Source of the DNA: Candidatus Omnitrophota bacterium
Lineage (GTDB): Bacteria; Omnitrophota; Gorgyraeia; Gygaellales; Profunditerraquicolaceae
Assembly: GCA_028710845.1 (NCBI GenBank)
Contig: JAQTTI010000007.1
Coordinates: 1-23,191 of the forward strand
Reading direction: 5' to 3'
Length of the DNA: 23,191 bases
The translations under genes and the position numbers were made by a program. Every line of letters starts with the position of its first letter. The stretch's first letter is position 1. Shown here in pieces: positions 7,892-15,457 of this stretch. The notes below the pieces were generated by a model that had not been told where the DNA came from, did not search any database, and saw only the letters and a program-made list of their open reading frames with translations.

Positions 7892-8410
7892 CTAATTCCT
7901 CATTTTTAAAATCACCTGTTCAGAGTCCTGCCAGTTTCCTGTGCCGTCTGTTCTTTGAGCCGTAATATCGACTTGAATGATCCTGTCTTCAGCTATGGGC
8001 CGGTTAAATTGCAAACCGGTAATATCGGAGGCAATAATCGACAGATTAGCTCCCTGGGTGCGGATTAACTGGTTGGCCGCATTAAGGGAATAAGTAATAT
8101 TAGCGCCCCATTCTATATTTCCGACAGCATCTACAACTACTCCGTCGGCGTTATTATCAAAAGGCACCTGGAAGGTTATAGAATTACTGCTTGCTCCGGC
8201 TGCTAAATTAGTCCGCGCCGGCGCAGTTTCCCGCAGCTCTCTTGATATTGACATAATTGAAAATAGCAGATTCTGGCGAAGTTTGGTTGGCGTATCGCTT
8301 GTAAATAAGGAATTTTTTCCTGCGACTACAGTCAGGCCTATCGCTATCATAATGATAGAAAAAATCAGGATCGCAGCTAAAATTTCGATTAAAGTAAGTC
8401 CTTTTTTCAT
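7892..8410 (-). CDS. Type IV/type II minor prepilin (PilW/GspJ-like)
   Basis: A 172-aa prepilin: MKKG is followed at once by L-T-L-I-E-I-L-A-A-I-L-I, so the leader is only 4 residues, with cleavage after Gly4 and the conserved Glu at +5 (E9). A hydrophobic helix runs to about residue 28, and a globular C-terminal domain follows with no cysteines. Size and operon position (between a GspI/PilV-like and a GspK/PilX-like gene) suggest the PilW/GspJ slot of the minor pilin complex. The gap to the upstream gene is 3 nt. Assembly would need a prepilin peptidase, ATPase and secretin, none of which lie in this window. Confidence 0.87.
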   Translation of the reverse strand: MKKGLTLIEILAAILIFSIIMIAIGLTVVAGKNSLFTSDTPTKLRQNLLFSIMSISRELRETAPARTNLAAGASSNSITFQVPFDNNADGVVVDAVGNIEWGANITYSLNAANQLIRTQGANLSIIASDITGLQFNRPIAEDRIIQVDITAQRTDGTGNWQDSEQVILKMRN

Positions 8411-8413
8411 GTT

Positions 8414-8860
8414 TTACCGGTTAGCCACCTGGGTGACTAACTTCACAGTTGAATCGATCATATTATTTCCGTTGGCATCTTCTCCGGCATCAAGTACGCC
8501 GTTTAAATTCAAGTCTTCTCCGATAAATCTATTGCCTTGCTGCCAGCAGACGCTGACAGTTACCAGCAAAAATTCGGGGTTTGTATCATCTATATAAACT
8601 ACTCCCATACTGTTGGTAATACCGTTTACTGTAAAATTAAGCTGGTCGTAATTGGGGATAATTTGCGGAAAAGGAGTGCTGCGGATTTCTTCAACCAAGC
8701 CAAGCGCTGCGTTGGTGGCGATACTTGCATTTTTTGAGATTTTAATAGAATCCATACAGGCGATATAGGTTAATAATATACCGCAAAGAGCAAAAGCAGC
8801 GATTAAAGCGGCTAGAAGCATCTCCGGTAAAGCAAAGCCTTTTTTAGATCCCAAATTCAT
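8414..8860 (-). CDS. Minor prepilin (PilV/GspI-like) with Ca-binding-like Asp/Asn loop
   Basis: A 148-aa prepilin starting at the ATG at 8860-8858, which has a GGCGAGG ribosome site just upstream. A TTG 21 nt earlier is in frame but would put that site inside the gene, so I reject it. K-K-G is at residues 6-8, cleavage falls before F9, Glu is at +5 (E13), and a hydrophobic helix runs to about 33. Near the C-terminus (116-130) an Asp/Asn-rich series D-L-N-L-N-G-V-L-D-A-G-E-D-A-N-G-N resembles dockerin or thrombospondin type-3 calcium loops. It is first gene of the minus-strand prepilin operon; its PilV/GspI assignment rests on length and order. Confidence 0.87.
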   Translation of the reverse strand: MNLGSKKGFALPEMLLAALIAAFALCGILLTYIACMDSIKISKNASIATNAALGLVEEIRSTPFPQIIPNYDQLNFTVNGITNSMGVVYIDDTNPEFLLVTVSVCWQQGNRFIGEDLNLNGVLDAGEDANGNNMIDSTVKLVTQVANR

Positions 8861-8900
8861 CGGAACCTCGCCTTTTAACAAATAATGAAGCTACCTATCC

Positions 8901-8915
8901 CTATACAAAGTATAG
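8901..8915. promoter_or_regulatory. Inverted repeat in the divergent promoter region
   Basis: CTATAC-AAA-GTATAG is a perfect 6-bp inverted repeat between the divergent prepilin and outer-membrane genes. On the minus strand it contains TATACT, a good -10 box for the prepilin operon, though the -35 candidate (TGGATT, 17 nt away) is weak. It could be an operator overlapping the -10, or only a coincidence of an AT-rich promoter. Confidence 0.3.
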
Positions 8916-8948
8916 CTTAAAAAAGGCAATAAATCCATCTACTTTAAC

Positions 8949-8976
8949 TTGAGTTTTTTTCCGTAAATGCTAATAT
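8949..8976 (+). promoter_or_regulatory. Promoter of the outer-membrane barrel gene, possibly leaderless
   Basis: TTGAGT (8949-8954) and TAATAT (8971-8976) with a 16-nt spacer predict a start at about 8983, which is exactly the ATG of the next gene. No Shine-Dalgarno-like sequence lies before that ATG. The mRNA may therefore be leaderless. Confidence 0.5.
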
Positions 8977-8982
8977 ATATTA

Positions 8983-10506
8983 ATGCTGAGAAAATTCCTT
9001 CTCGTTAGTTTGCCCTCAGCCTTAATCCTAAGCTTTATTTCCTGCGGATATTGCCAGGAGCTTTTTAACAATGCTCAACTTGCTCTTAACCTGGATACTT
9101 ATTTACGCACGGATTTAGTAACCCTTAAAAATGTGGTTGGCTTGGATAGCCATAATAAGGATGATCATTCTACTTATTTTGGCATTGATTATAGTTTTGC
9201 TCTTACGGTTGATTTTAAGGAAAAGGAGAGTAAGTTTTATTTCAAGCTGGAGCGCAATGGCCCTTATGATTACGACGCTCCGGTTTTCGTGCACAATACC
9301 TTATTGACTTCAGGCGGCAGGATAGAAAGTTACCGCGGTGTGGAATTGCTGCCCCAGGTTGAGGAGTTTTGGCTAGACTCCAAACTCTTTGATAATAAAC
9401 GATTTAAGGCAGGTTTATATATTTACGAAGTTGGCAATGGGTTCTCGGTTAACGGTAGTTACGAGAATTACGGATTTACTTTTTATAAGGAAACCGAAGA
9501 TTACCTCTGGCGTCTTTATTATTGCAAACCCGACCTGGTTTATAAAAACCACCTAGGCCCGCATATCGAACAGGAAGAGGCGCAAGGGCAAAATTACGAA
9601 CCAAACGCAGCCAACCTTTTTGCTGCCGATATAAAAATAAATTTAGAAAAGATAAGTTTTTGGCCTTATGTCAGCATGTTGGCAGATTATACTTCAGAAG
9701 GTAAAAGGGATAATATTTTTGCTGCGCCGGTAGATAGGGATTTTTTAGGAACGGCGGGAGCTGCCTGGGAGTATCGCGGTGCAAATTATAATTTAAAGTT
9801 AGAAGCAGCCCGCAATTTCGGATTTGCCAAAAGCCTTGACTCTGACTATAAAAATATTACCCATGCCGGTTATATGGTTTACTCAGGGTTTGACTATAGC
9901 TTCGGCAAGTTTATTCCGGAACTACAATTCTTAATCTGTTCCGGAAATAAGGCTACCCCGGAAGATGCCGAAAGCGGATTGACTAAATATGAAGGCAGCC
10001 GGAACCGCGCTTTTAGCTATGCGTCGCCTTTGAATATGAATTTAAGCGATGCAGTCAGCAGCAGTAATGTGGATATGCTGCCGATTGTAGCGATGAGCGG
10101 AGGATTTGGTTTAAACTACGGAGTCCCGCGCCCGAATACTTTTGCTTCCGGGGATTTTGAAAATTTAATCATGCCTTCAGTGGGTTTTGATTATAATCTA
10201 ACCGAAAAACTTTGTATAAGTTTGTATGGATATTATTTGAGCGCATTTACCAGGCCCGTCGCAACTTTGGACGGTCAGGGAAAATATCTTTCCCGGGATT
10301 TAGGCTGTGAGGCAGATTTATTCGTGGATTATAAGGTCAATCCGAATTTAATGGTCGGATTTTTAGGCGGCATTTTTGTCCCCGGTAAATTTTACAAAGA
10401 AAGAAGGGATGATACAGGCGGAAGCTTATTCAGCCCTTTTCTTCGGGGAGACGGCCAGGCCAATAATGCTTATCAGGTTGAATTTTATGCTGAGTTAAAA
10501 TTTTAA
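8983..10506 (+). CDS. Outer-membrane beta-barrel (porin-like) protein
   Basis: A 507-aa protein with a signal peptide (M-L-R-K, then a hydrophobic stretch to about residue 20, cleavage around G-Y-C/Q-E). The mature part alternates hydrophobic and polar residues with many aromatic girdle residues (for example W-R-L-Y-Y-C, F-W-P-Y-V). It ends in E-F-Y-A-E-L-K-F, and the terminal Phe is the usual barrel-assembly signal of outer-membrane proteins. The number of strands cannot be counted reliably but the length fits 16-18. It resembles alginate-export-type or other substrate porins only in general character. It stands alone, with its own promoter and divergent from the prepilins. It supports a diderm cell. 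Confidence 0.75.
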   Translation: MLRKFLLVSLPSALILSFISCGYCQELFNNAQLALNLDTYLRTDLVTLKNVVGLDSHNKDDHSTYFGIDYSFALTVDFKEKESKFYFKLERNGPYDYDAPVFVHNTLLTSGGRIESYRGVELLPQVEEFWLDSKLFDNKRFKAGLYIYEVGNGFSVNGSYENYGFTFYKETEDYLWRLYYCKPDLVYKNHLGPHIEQEEAQGQNYEPNAANLFAADIKINLEKISFWPYVSMLADYTSEGKRDNIFAAPVDRDFLGTAGAAWEYRGANYNLKLEAARNFGFAKSLDSDYKNITHAGYMVYSGFDYSFGKFIPELQFLICSGNKATPEDAESGLTKYEGSRNRAFSYASPLNMNLSDAVSSSNVDMLPIVAMSGGFGLNYGVPRPNTFASGDFENLIMPSVGFDYNLTEKLCISLYGYYLSAFTRPVATLDGQGKYLSRDLGCEADLFVDYKVNPNLMVGFLGGIFVPGKFYKERRDDTGGSLFSPFLRGDGQANNAYQVEFYAELKF

Positions 10507-10565
10507 CCAATTAGGTTATGCTCGGGCAATACCATTATAAGCGCCAGGCATAGAAAGGGATCATA

Positions 10566-10886
10566 ATGGCTTCAATTGATGATTTTAGAAAGCTAGAGTT
10601 AAGGATAGCCGAAATCAAAGAAGTTAACGACCATCCGAATGCGGATAAATTATTGGTTTTGAAACTTGATTTAGGCGACCGTCAAAAACAAGTAGTTGCC
10701 GGGATTAAGAATCATTACACGAAAGAAGAGCTTTTAGGTAAACAGGTAGTTTTAGTCGATAACCTTGATCCGGTGATTTTACGCGGAGTTGAGAGCCAGG
10801 GAATGATTTTGGCCGGCTCAGACGAAAATATGTTGGCGGTATTAAGCCCGGAAAAGAAATTAAAGTTAGGCAGTGTGGTTAAATGA
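10566..10886 (+). CDS. Stand-alone tRNA-binding domain protein (Trbp111/MetG C-terminal type)
   Basis: A 106-aa OB-fold tRNA-binding protein of the kind found as the MetG C-terminal extension and as Aquifex Trbp111. Landmarks: L-E-L-R-I-A-E-I near residue 12, N-D-H-P-N-A-D-K-L-L, V-V-A-G-I, and the late V-E-S-Q-G-M-I-L-A block. Such proteins dimerise and bind the tRNA elbow. AGAAAGGGA gives a good ribosome site. Its last 4 nt overlap the next gene. Whether it partners MetRS here cannot be judged. Confidence 0.9.
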   Translation: MASIDDFRKLELRIAEIKEVNDHPNADKLLVLKLDLGDRQKQVVAGIKNHYTKEELLGKQVVLVDNLDPVILRGVESQGMILAGSDENMLAVLSPEKKLKLGSVVK

Positions 10887-11395
10887 TCAAGCAATTCGTG
10901 CCTTCAGAGTTTTGTATTAAATGTAAAGGCTGCTGCAGGTTTAAAGAGGCAGGGTCTGTCTGGAGCCCATGCTTATTGGATGAAGAGATCCAGAAAATAT
11001 TGGACAAAAAAGGAATACCGGTTGCTTCGATTTCAATCGACCGGCATATCCAGCCGGTAGCCTGTTCTGGTTGTTCGGACCTTGTTTGCCCATATTTAGC
11101 CGTATCTGAAAACAAATGCCAAATTTATGAAATGCGGCCGTTTGAATGCCAGCTATATCCTTTTTTGCTTAATTTACGCAAAGGAAAAGTGCTTCTGACA
11201 GTCGATTTAAACTGCCCCTATGTTTGCGAAAAGATAAATAATCAGGAAGCCAAGGAATATATTATTTATCTGACGGGATTTCTTAATTCTCCCAAGATGC
11301 TTAAGCTATTTGAAGATAACCCTCAGATTATCCAAGCCTACGAAGAGGTAAGAGAAGTTGCGGAAATTAACCTTAAAAGATCAGGCCCTATTTAA
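10883..11395 (+). CDS. YkgJ-family CxxCxxCC protein
   Basis: A 170-aa protein of the YkgJ/CxxCxxCC family, thought to bind zinc or an iron-sulfur cluster; the function is not established. The motif C11-x2-C14-x2-C17-C18 is at the N-terminus. A second block, N-K-C-Q-I-Y-E-M-R-P-F-E-C-Q-L-Y-P-F, is the family's C-x-I/V-Y-x-x-R-P-x-x-C-R-x-Y-P-F signature. Further Cys residues lie at C-S-G-C-S-D-L-V-C-P and in L-N-C-P-Y-V-C. The ATG overlaps the preceding stop as ATGA. It continues 38 nt past the start of the next gene, so translation may be coupled. Confidence 0.9.
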   Translation: MIKQFVPSEFCIKCKGCCRFKEAGSVWSPCLLDEEIQKILDKKGIPVASISIDRHIQPVACSGCSDLVCPYLAVSENKCQIYEMRPFECQLYPFLLNLRKGKVLLTVDLNCPYVCEKINNQEAKEYIIYLTGFLNSPKMLKLFEDNPQIIQAYEEVREVAEINLKRSGPI

Positions 11396-12248
11396 TAAAT
11401 ACCTGCCTTTGTCGAATCCCGAACTGGCCGTATTTTCTTTCGCTAATATTTATATCTGGCGCAGCCTCTATGACATTAGATGGGAGATAATCGAAAACTG
11501 CCTTTGTGTATTTTTTAAGGATAATATCGGCTCATTCATGTATTTGCCTCCTCTAGGAAAAGAACGCCGGCCGCAAGTTTTAAAAGAAGTTTTTTCGATA
11601 ATGGATAAATCAAACAGTAATCCGGACATTTCCCGGATAGAAAATATACAGGAGGAGGATGTTGGATATTTCCGGGCACTGGGTTATCTTTGCCATGAAA
11701 AATACCCGGACTATTTATGTTTAAGGGAAGAGTTGGCCGGGCTAAAAGGCAATAAATTTAAATCTCAGCGTTGTTCCTATAATTATTTCATCAAACATTA
11801 TAGTTACAGCTGGCGTAGTCTCAGGCAATCGGATACGCCTGGCCTGTTAAGTTTATTTAACCGATGGATCGACCAGCGTAAAGCTTTTTACAATGACGAT
11901 GTTTACTGTGGCATGCTCGAAGATAACCGGCGGATGATCAAAGATATATCCGGCGACTATAAAAAGCTTAAGTTTGAAGGGATAGTGGTACTGGTAGATA
12001 AGAAAATAAAAGGTTTTACTTTCGGTTATAAACTTAACCGTCAGACTTTTTGCATTCTTTATGAAGTAACCGATCTTTCTGTCAAGGGGCTGGCTCAGTT
12101 TATCTTCCGGCAGTTTAGCCAGAATTTATCGGGCTATAAATATATAAATATTATGGATGATTCAGGGCTAGATAATTTAAGAAAAACCAAGCTTTCTTAT
12201 AAACCGGTACGGCAAATTGCGGCATATATAGCAACTAGAGATGCCTGA
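11358..12248 (+). CDS. DUF2156 (LPG-synthase C-terminal-like) protein
   Basis: A 296-aa protein of the DUF2156 type, the acyltransferase-like fold seen at the C-terminus of MprF aminoacyl-phosphatidylglycerol synthases. Landmarks: S-F-A-N-I-Y-I-W-R near residue 27, the double GNAT-like layout, the R-W-I-D-Q-R-K segment in the middle, and I-N-I-M-D-D-S-G-L-D-N-L-R-K-T-K-L-S-Y near the end. It lacks membrane helices, so it is not a full MprF; stand-alone members are mostly uncharacterised. The start is TTG, with GAGG 8 nt upstream and a homolog-like N-terminus (MRKLTLKDQALF); the next in-frame ATG is about 60 residues in. It overlaps the preceding gene by 38 nt and the next by 8 nt. Confidence 0.82.
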   Translation: MRKLTLKDQALFNKYLPLSNPELAVFSFANIYIWRSLYDIRWEIIENCLCVFFKDNIGSFMYLPPLGKERRPQVLKEVFSIMDKSNSNPDISRIENIQEEDVGYFRALGYLCHEKYPDYLCLREELAGLKGNKFKSQRCSYNYFIKHYSYSWRSLRQSDTPGLLSLFNRWIDQRKAFYNDDVYCGMLEDNRRMIKDISGDYKKLKFEGIVVLVDKKIKGFTFGYKLNRQTFCILYEVTDLSVKGLAQFIFRQFSQNLSGYKYINIMDDSGLDNLRKTKLSYKPVRQIAAYIATRDA

Positions 12249-12822
12249 ACACGTCGACGAAATAGAGATTACTGTTTTTGATACCGAGACAACCGGTTTA
12301 AAACCGCTTGAAGGCGATCGGATTGTTGAGTTGGCTGCTTTAAGGTTTAAGGCAAGCCAGCGCTTAGCCGTATTTGACGAACTTGTTAATCCCGGCAGGC
12401 AAATCTCTCCGGGGGCATTCGCTGTGAATAAAATTACACCCGAAATGTTAAAAGACGCACCTATAATAGACGCGGTGATGCCAAGGTTTTTGGATTTTAT
12501 AAAAGACAGTTATCTTTGTTCCTATAATGCCGAATTCGACATAAGTTTTTTAAATAACGAGCTTAAATTAATCGGCTTTCCCGCAATCAAAAATATTTTT
12601 GTTTTTGATGTTTTGGCTATCGCCAGAAAGCTGATGCCTGGATTACAACGCTACGCGCTTTGTTTTGTGGCCGATAAACTTGAGATAAAGTGTGCGCAGC
12701 AGCACCGGGCCCTGGCTGATGTAGAGTTAAGCTGGGAAGTTTTTACCAGGCTAAAGAAAATCTATCAGCAAAAAGGGATGGACCCGGTCCGTTTCTGCGA
12801 GCTTTTCGCTTTTAGAATCTAG
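12241..12822 (+). CDS. DEDDh 3'-5' exonuclease (DnaQ/PolC-type domain)
   Basis: A 193-aa exonuclease with a full DEDDh catalytic set: D14 and E16 in F-D-T-E-T-T-G, D100 in N-A-E-F-D, H155 and D160 in H-R-A-L-A-D-V. The family covers the Pol III epsilon proofreading subunit and related DNA or RNA exonucleases. This single-domain form lacks the C-terminal extension that binds the polymerase alpha subunit in E. coli, so a role in proofreading is uncertain. It is last of the four-gene overlapping cluster that begins with the tRNA-binding protein. Confidence 0.9.
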   Translation: MPEHVDEIEITVFDTETTGLKPLEGDRIVELAALRFKASQRLAVFDELVNPGRQISPGAFAVNKITPEMLKDAPIIDAVMPRFLDFIKDSYLCSYNAEFDISFLNNELKLIGFPAIKNIFVFDVLAIARKLMPGLQRYALCFVADKLEIKCAQQHRALADVELSWEVFTRLKKIYQQKGMDPVRFCELFAFRI

Positions 12823-12845
12823 TTTTTTAATCCAATAGACTAAAC

Positions 12846-12873
12846 TTGTATTAGTTTTCATTTGTTATAGAAT
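12846..12873 (+). promoter_or_regulatory. Promoter of the PilZ gene, nearly leaderless
   Basis: TTGTAT (12846-12851) and TAGAAT (12868-12873) with a 16-nt spacer predict a start near 12880, only about 5 nt before the ATG at 12885. No Shine-Dalgarno sequence is present. It lies in the 62-nt gap after the exonuclease gene, which shows no clear terminator. Confidence 0.45.
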
Positions 12874-12884
12874 ATAGCCTTAAG

Positions 12885-14822
12885 ATGAGTTTAAAAAATA
12901 AAAAAACAACCCTGGCCGAACATAGAAAATACCTGCGTATCGATACGGTATTTCCTGTCCAATTCAGGCTTATGACCACAGATGGCAAGGTTTTTTTATC
13001 CGACTGGCTGCAAGGTTTTACTAATAACGTAAGCCCCGCCGGCATATGTCTATCGGTTAATAATCCCAGCCCTCAGTTACTTAAATCCCTTGATGAAAAA
13101 AAATTCAAACTTTCCATTGAAATCGATGTTCCGGTAAGCAGGAAACCCATATCGGCTTTAACCAGTTTTATCTGGTCAAAGGATCTTGCGGGGGACAAGC
13201 GCAAATATTTAATCGGCTTAAACTATGACCAGATATCGACTCATCAGAATAAAAAATTAATGCGCTATGCCTGGTTTAAGAAGCTGTTTGCTCCATTGGT
13301 TTTATCGCTGGTGGCCATCCTGATTTTAATTATAGGCATTAACAGCTATATCAATATCAAGCTGACAAAAGGCAACAAAGAGCTGGTGGAAAAGCTGGCA
13401 GTCGTATTAAAAGATTCCGCCCTGGCCAGGAAAAAGATTGAAAAGGTCGTTATTGAGCGGAGAACTTTCGAGTCAAAATTAAAAACCCTGGAGGAGCGTA
13501 TTCAAACCGCCGAAAGCCAGAGAGAAAATATAGAAAAGGGGAATTTAAGCCGTTTCCAGGAGCTTAATATCCTGATTGCCGGCCTGGTGAAAGAGAAAAC
13601 GGATTTAGAAAAAAAGCTCGCCCTGGCCGTAGCCGACGAAAATATTGCCGCTAAAGAATTATCCCAGCTGGATGAGCAAACCGAAGACCTGCAAAAAGCA
13701 AATTTCGACAAGATGTATCAGTGGCTTAAAATCCATCAGAATAAACGTACTGGTTTAATCATGAGCTTTGAGGGAGATAAAGACATCGCCAATTGGTCTT
13801 TTACCTATGATCTAGCTCTGGCCATTCAGGCTTATACCTTAAATGGAGATAGCCAGCGGGCGAAAAAAATCCTGGATTTTTTTGCCAAAGAAGCAAAAAG
13901 GGAAAACGGCTGGTTTCTCAATGCTTATTATGTTAACGACGGTGGCCCGGCAGAATTTATAATCCACAGCGGGCCGAATATCTGGTTGGGCATTGCGGCC
14001 ATGCAGTATATGTATAAAACCCAGGATTTAACTTATCTGCCTCTTGCGGAAAGCATAGCTTCTACGATAATTAAATGCCAGGAGAAAGACGCAGGCGGCG
14101 GGATATGCGGAGGCCCTGAGGTTGAATGGTATTCAACGGAGCATAATCTTGATGCTTATGCTTTTTTTAATATGTTGGCCGAAGTCACGCGAAAACCGGT
14201 TTATACCCGGGCTGCCGGAAAATCGCTTAATTGGATTGTTGAAAATACCTATGACCATAAAGATTTACCGGTTAAAAGAGGCAAGGGCGATTCTACTATT
14301 GCTACCGATACTTATGCCTGGTCGATTGCCGCTATCGGCCCGGGAAAACTCCGGGAATTAGGTATGGACCCTGATAAAATACTGGAATTTGTCGAAGAAA
14401 ACTGCGGTGTTGAAGTTAATTTTATCCGGGAAAGTAAAGAAGCAATAAAAATTAAAGGGTTTGATTTTGCTCCCCAGCGCCATAGTGCAAGGGGAGGAGT
14501 AGTATCTTCCGAGTGGACAGCCCAGATGATTGTCTCCTACAAAATTATGCAGGATTTTTATGAAAGACGCGGCGAACTCAAAAAAGCTAATAATTATAAA
14601 AATAAGGCCCAGGTTTATTTAAACCAGTTAAGCAAGATGATTATTTCCAGCTCTTCTGCGTCCGGCCAGGGAGAGGGTTGTCTTCCCTACGCTACCCAGG
14701 AGTATGTAGATACCGGCCACGGCTGGATGACTCCTAAGGGTTCCCATACGGGCTCGGTTTCAGGAACAGCCTATGCCCTTTTTGCCTTTTCCGGTTTTAA
14801 TCCTTTAGAGTTTAAAAAATGA
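12885..14822 (+). CDS. PilZ - TM - coiled coil - alpha/alpha-toroid protein
   Basis: A 645-aa multidomain protein. Residues 12-115 form a PilZ domain with both c-di-GMP motifs: R14-x3-R18 and N48-x-S50-x2-G53. Residues 135-155 form one membrane helix. About 160-265 are heptad-rich coiled coil (repeated Glu/Lys/Leu). About 270-640 form a helical repeat domain of the six-hairpin glycosidase or toroid kind, with W-S-F-T-Y-D-L-A-L-A, N-D-G-G-P-A-E-F-I-I-H-S-G-P-N-I-W-L and E-W-Y-S-T-E-H-N-L-D-A-Y-A-F-F. The topology predicted is a cytoplasmic PilZ sensor and an outer coiled coil plus toroid, but no catalytic residues were proven. It may be a c-di-GMP-controlled polysaccharide enzyme. The only workable start is the ATG at 12885. 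It overlaps the next gene as ATGA. Confidence 0.82.
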   Translation: MSLKNKKTTLAEHRKYLRIDTVFPVQFRLMTTDGKVFLSDWLQGFTNNVSPAGICLSVNNPSPQLLKSLDEKKFKLSIEIDVPVSRKPISALTSFIWSKDLAGDKRKYLIGLNYDQISTHQNKKLMRYAWFKKLFAPLVLSLVAILILIIGINSYINIKLTKGNKELVEKLAVVLKDSALARKKIEKVVIERRTFESKLKTLEERIQTAESQRENIEKGNLSRFQELNILIAGLVKEKTDLEKKLALAVADENIAAKELSQLDEQTEDLQKANFDKMYQWLKIHQNKRTGLIMSFEGDKDIANWSFTYDLALAIQAYTLNGDSQRAKKILDFFAKEAKRENGWFLNAYYVNDGGPAEFIIHSGPNIWLGIAAMQYMYKTQDLTYLPLAESIASTIIKCQEKDAGGGICGGPEVEWYSTEHNLDAYAFFNMLAEVTRKPVYTRAAGKSLNWIVENTYDHKDLPVKRGKGDSTIATDTYAWSIAAIGPGKLRELGMDPDKILEFVEENCGVEVNFIRESKEAIKIKGFDFAPQRHSARGGVVSSEWTAQMIVSYKIMQDFYERRGELKKANNYKNKAQVYLNQLSKMIISSSSASGQGEGCLPYATQEYVDTGHGWMTPKGSHTGSVSGTAYALFAFSGFNPLEFKK

Positions 14823-15457
14823 AACGTAAATTAAATGGTTTTTTCCAAAGGCTTTATAGCTTCTTTGGCAAGCAGTATTGGTGGCCGGCAGACAGCCCTT
14901 TTGAAGTCATGGTCGGGGCGATTCTTACCCAAAATACCAGCTGGGCCAATGTTGAAAAGGCTGTCCTTTCTTTGAAAAATAAAAAACTGCTTGAGCCTGA
15001 CAAAATTCTTAAGATGGCCCCTAAGAAACTTGCCCTTTTAATTAAAAGCGCAGGATACTATAATATAAAGGCCAAGCGCTTAAAAAATTTTCTGAAATTC
15101 TATTTTGATAATTATAATTTCAGTATTAAAAAAATTTCACAAGTTAATCTCAAAAATTTGCGCAAACAGTTGCTTACCGTAAACGGGATCGGCCGGGAAA
15201 CAGCCGATTCCATTTTGCTTTATGCCCTTAACAAGCCTATTTTTGTAGTTGATAGCTATACTAAGAGGATATTATTGAGGCACGGGCTGGTAAAAGAAGA
15301 CGCTGATTATCCAGGAGTCCAGGAGATCTTTATGCGTAACCTTAAGAAGGATGCAGGGATTTTTAATGAGTACCATGCCCTTTTAGTAAAGCTGGGTAAG
15401 GACTATTGCCATAAAAAAAATCCTAAATGCCAAGAATGCCCCCTACATGGTCAATAA
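14819..15457 (+). CDS. Endonuclease III-like HhH-GPD glycosylase (MagIII/COG2231 type)
   Basis: A 212-aa base-excision-repair glycosylase. The HhH motif L-T-V-N-G-I-G-R-E-T-A-D is at 119-130, and the catalytic Asp is D145 in V-V-D-S-Y. At the position of the endonuclease III catalytic Lys there is Glu127, so the enzyme should be monofunctional without AP lyase, as in MagIII 3-methyladenine glycosylases, whose I-L-T-Q-N-T opening it also shares. The iron-sulfur loop has C197-x6-C204-x2-C207, but the stop codon falls exactly where the fourth Cys (x5 later) would be. The [4Fe-4S] cluster may be absent or ligated otherwise. It overlaps its neighbours by 4 and 11 nt. Confidence 0.85.
   Translation: MKRKLNGFFQRLYSFFGKQYWWPADSPFEVMVGAILTQNTSWANVEKAVLSLKNKKLLEPDKILKMAPKKLALLIKSAGYYNIKAKRLKNFLKFYFDNYNFSIKKISQVNLKNLRKQLLTVNGIGRETADSILLYALNKPIFVVDSYTKRILLRHGLVKEDADYPGVQEIFMRNLKKDAGIFNEYHALLVKLGKDYCHKKNPKCQECPLHGQ

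Noticed and set aside
8861..8881. TTG start adding seven residues to the first prepilin
   Set aside because: It would place the GGCGAGG ribosome site inside the gene. The ATG at 8860 is well spaced and gives a normal short prepilin leader.
9040..9065. Lipobox (F-I-S-C) in the barrel protein's signal peptide
   Set aside because: The -3 residue is Phe, not the usual Leu, and a barrel ending in Phe is more in line with an ordinary signal peptidase I substrate.
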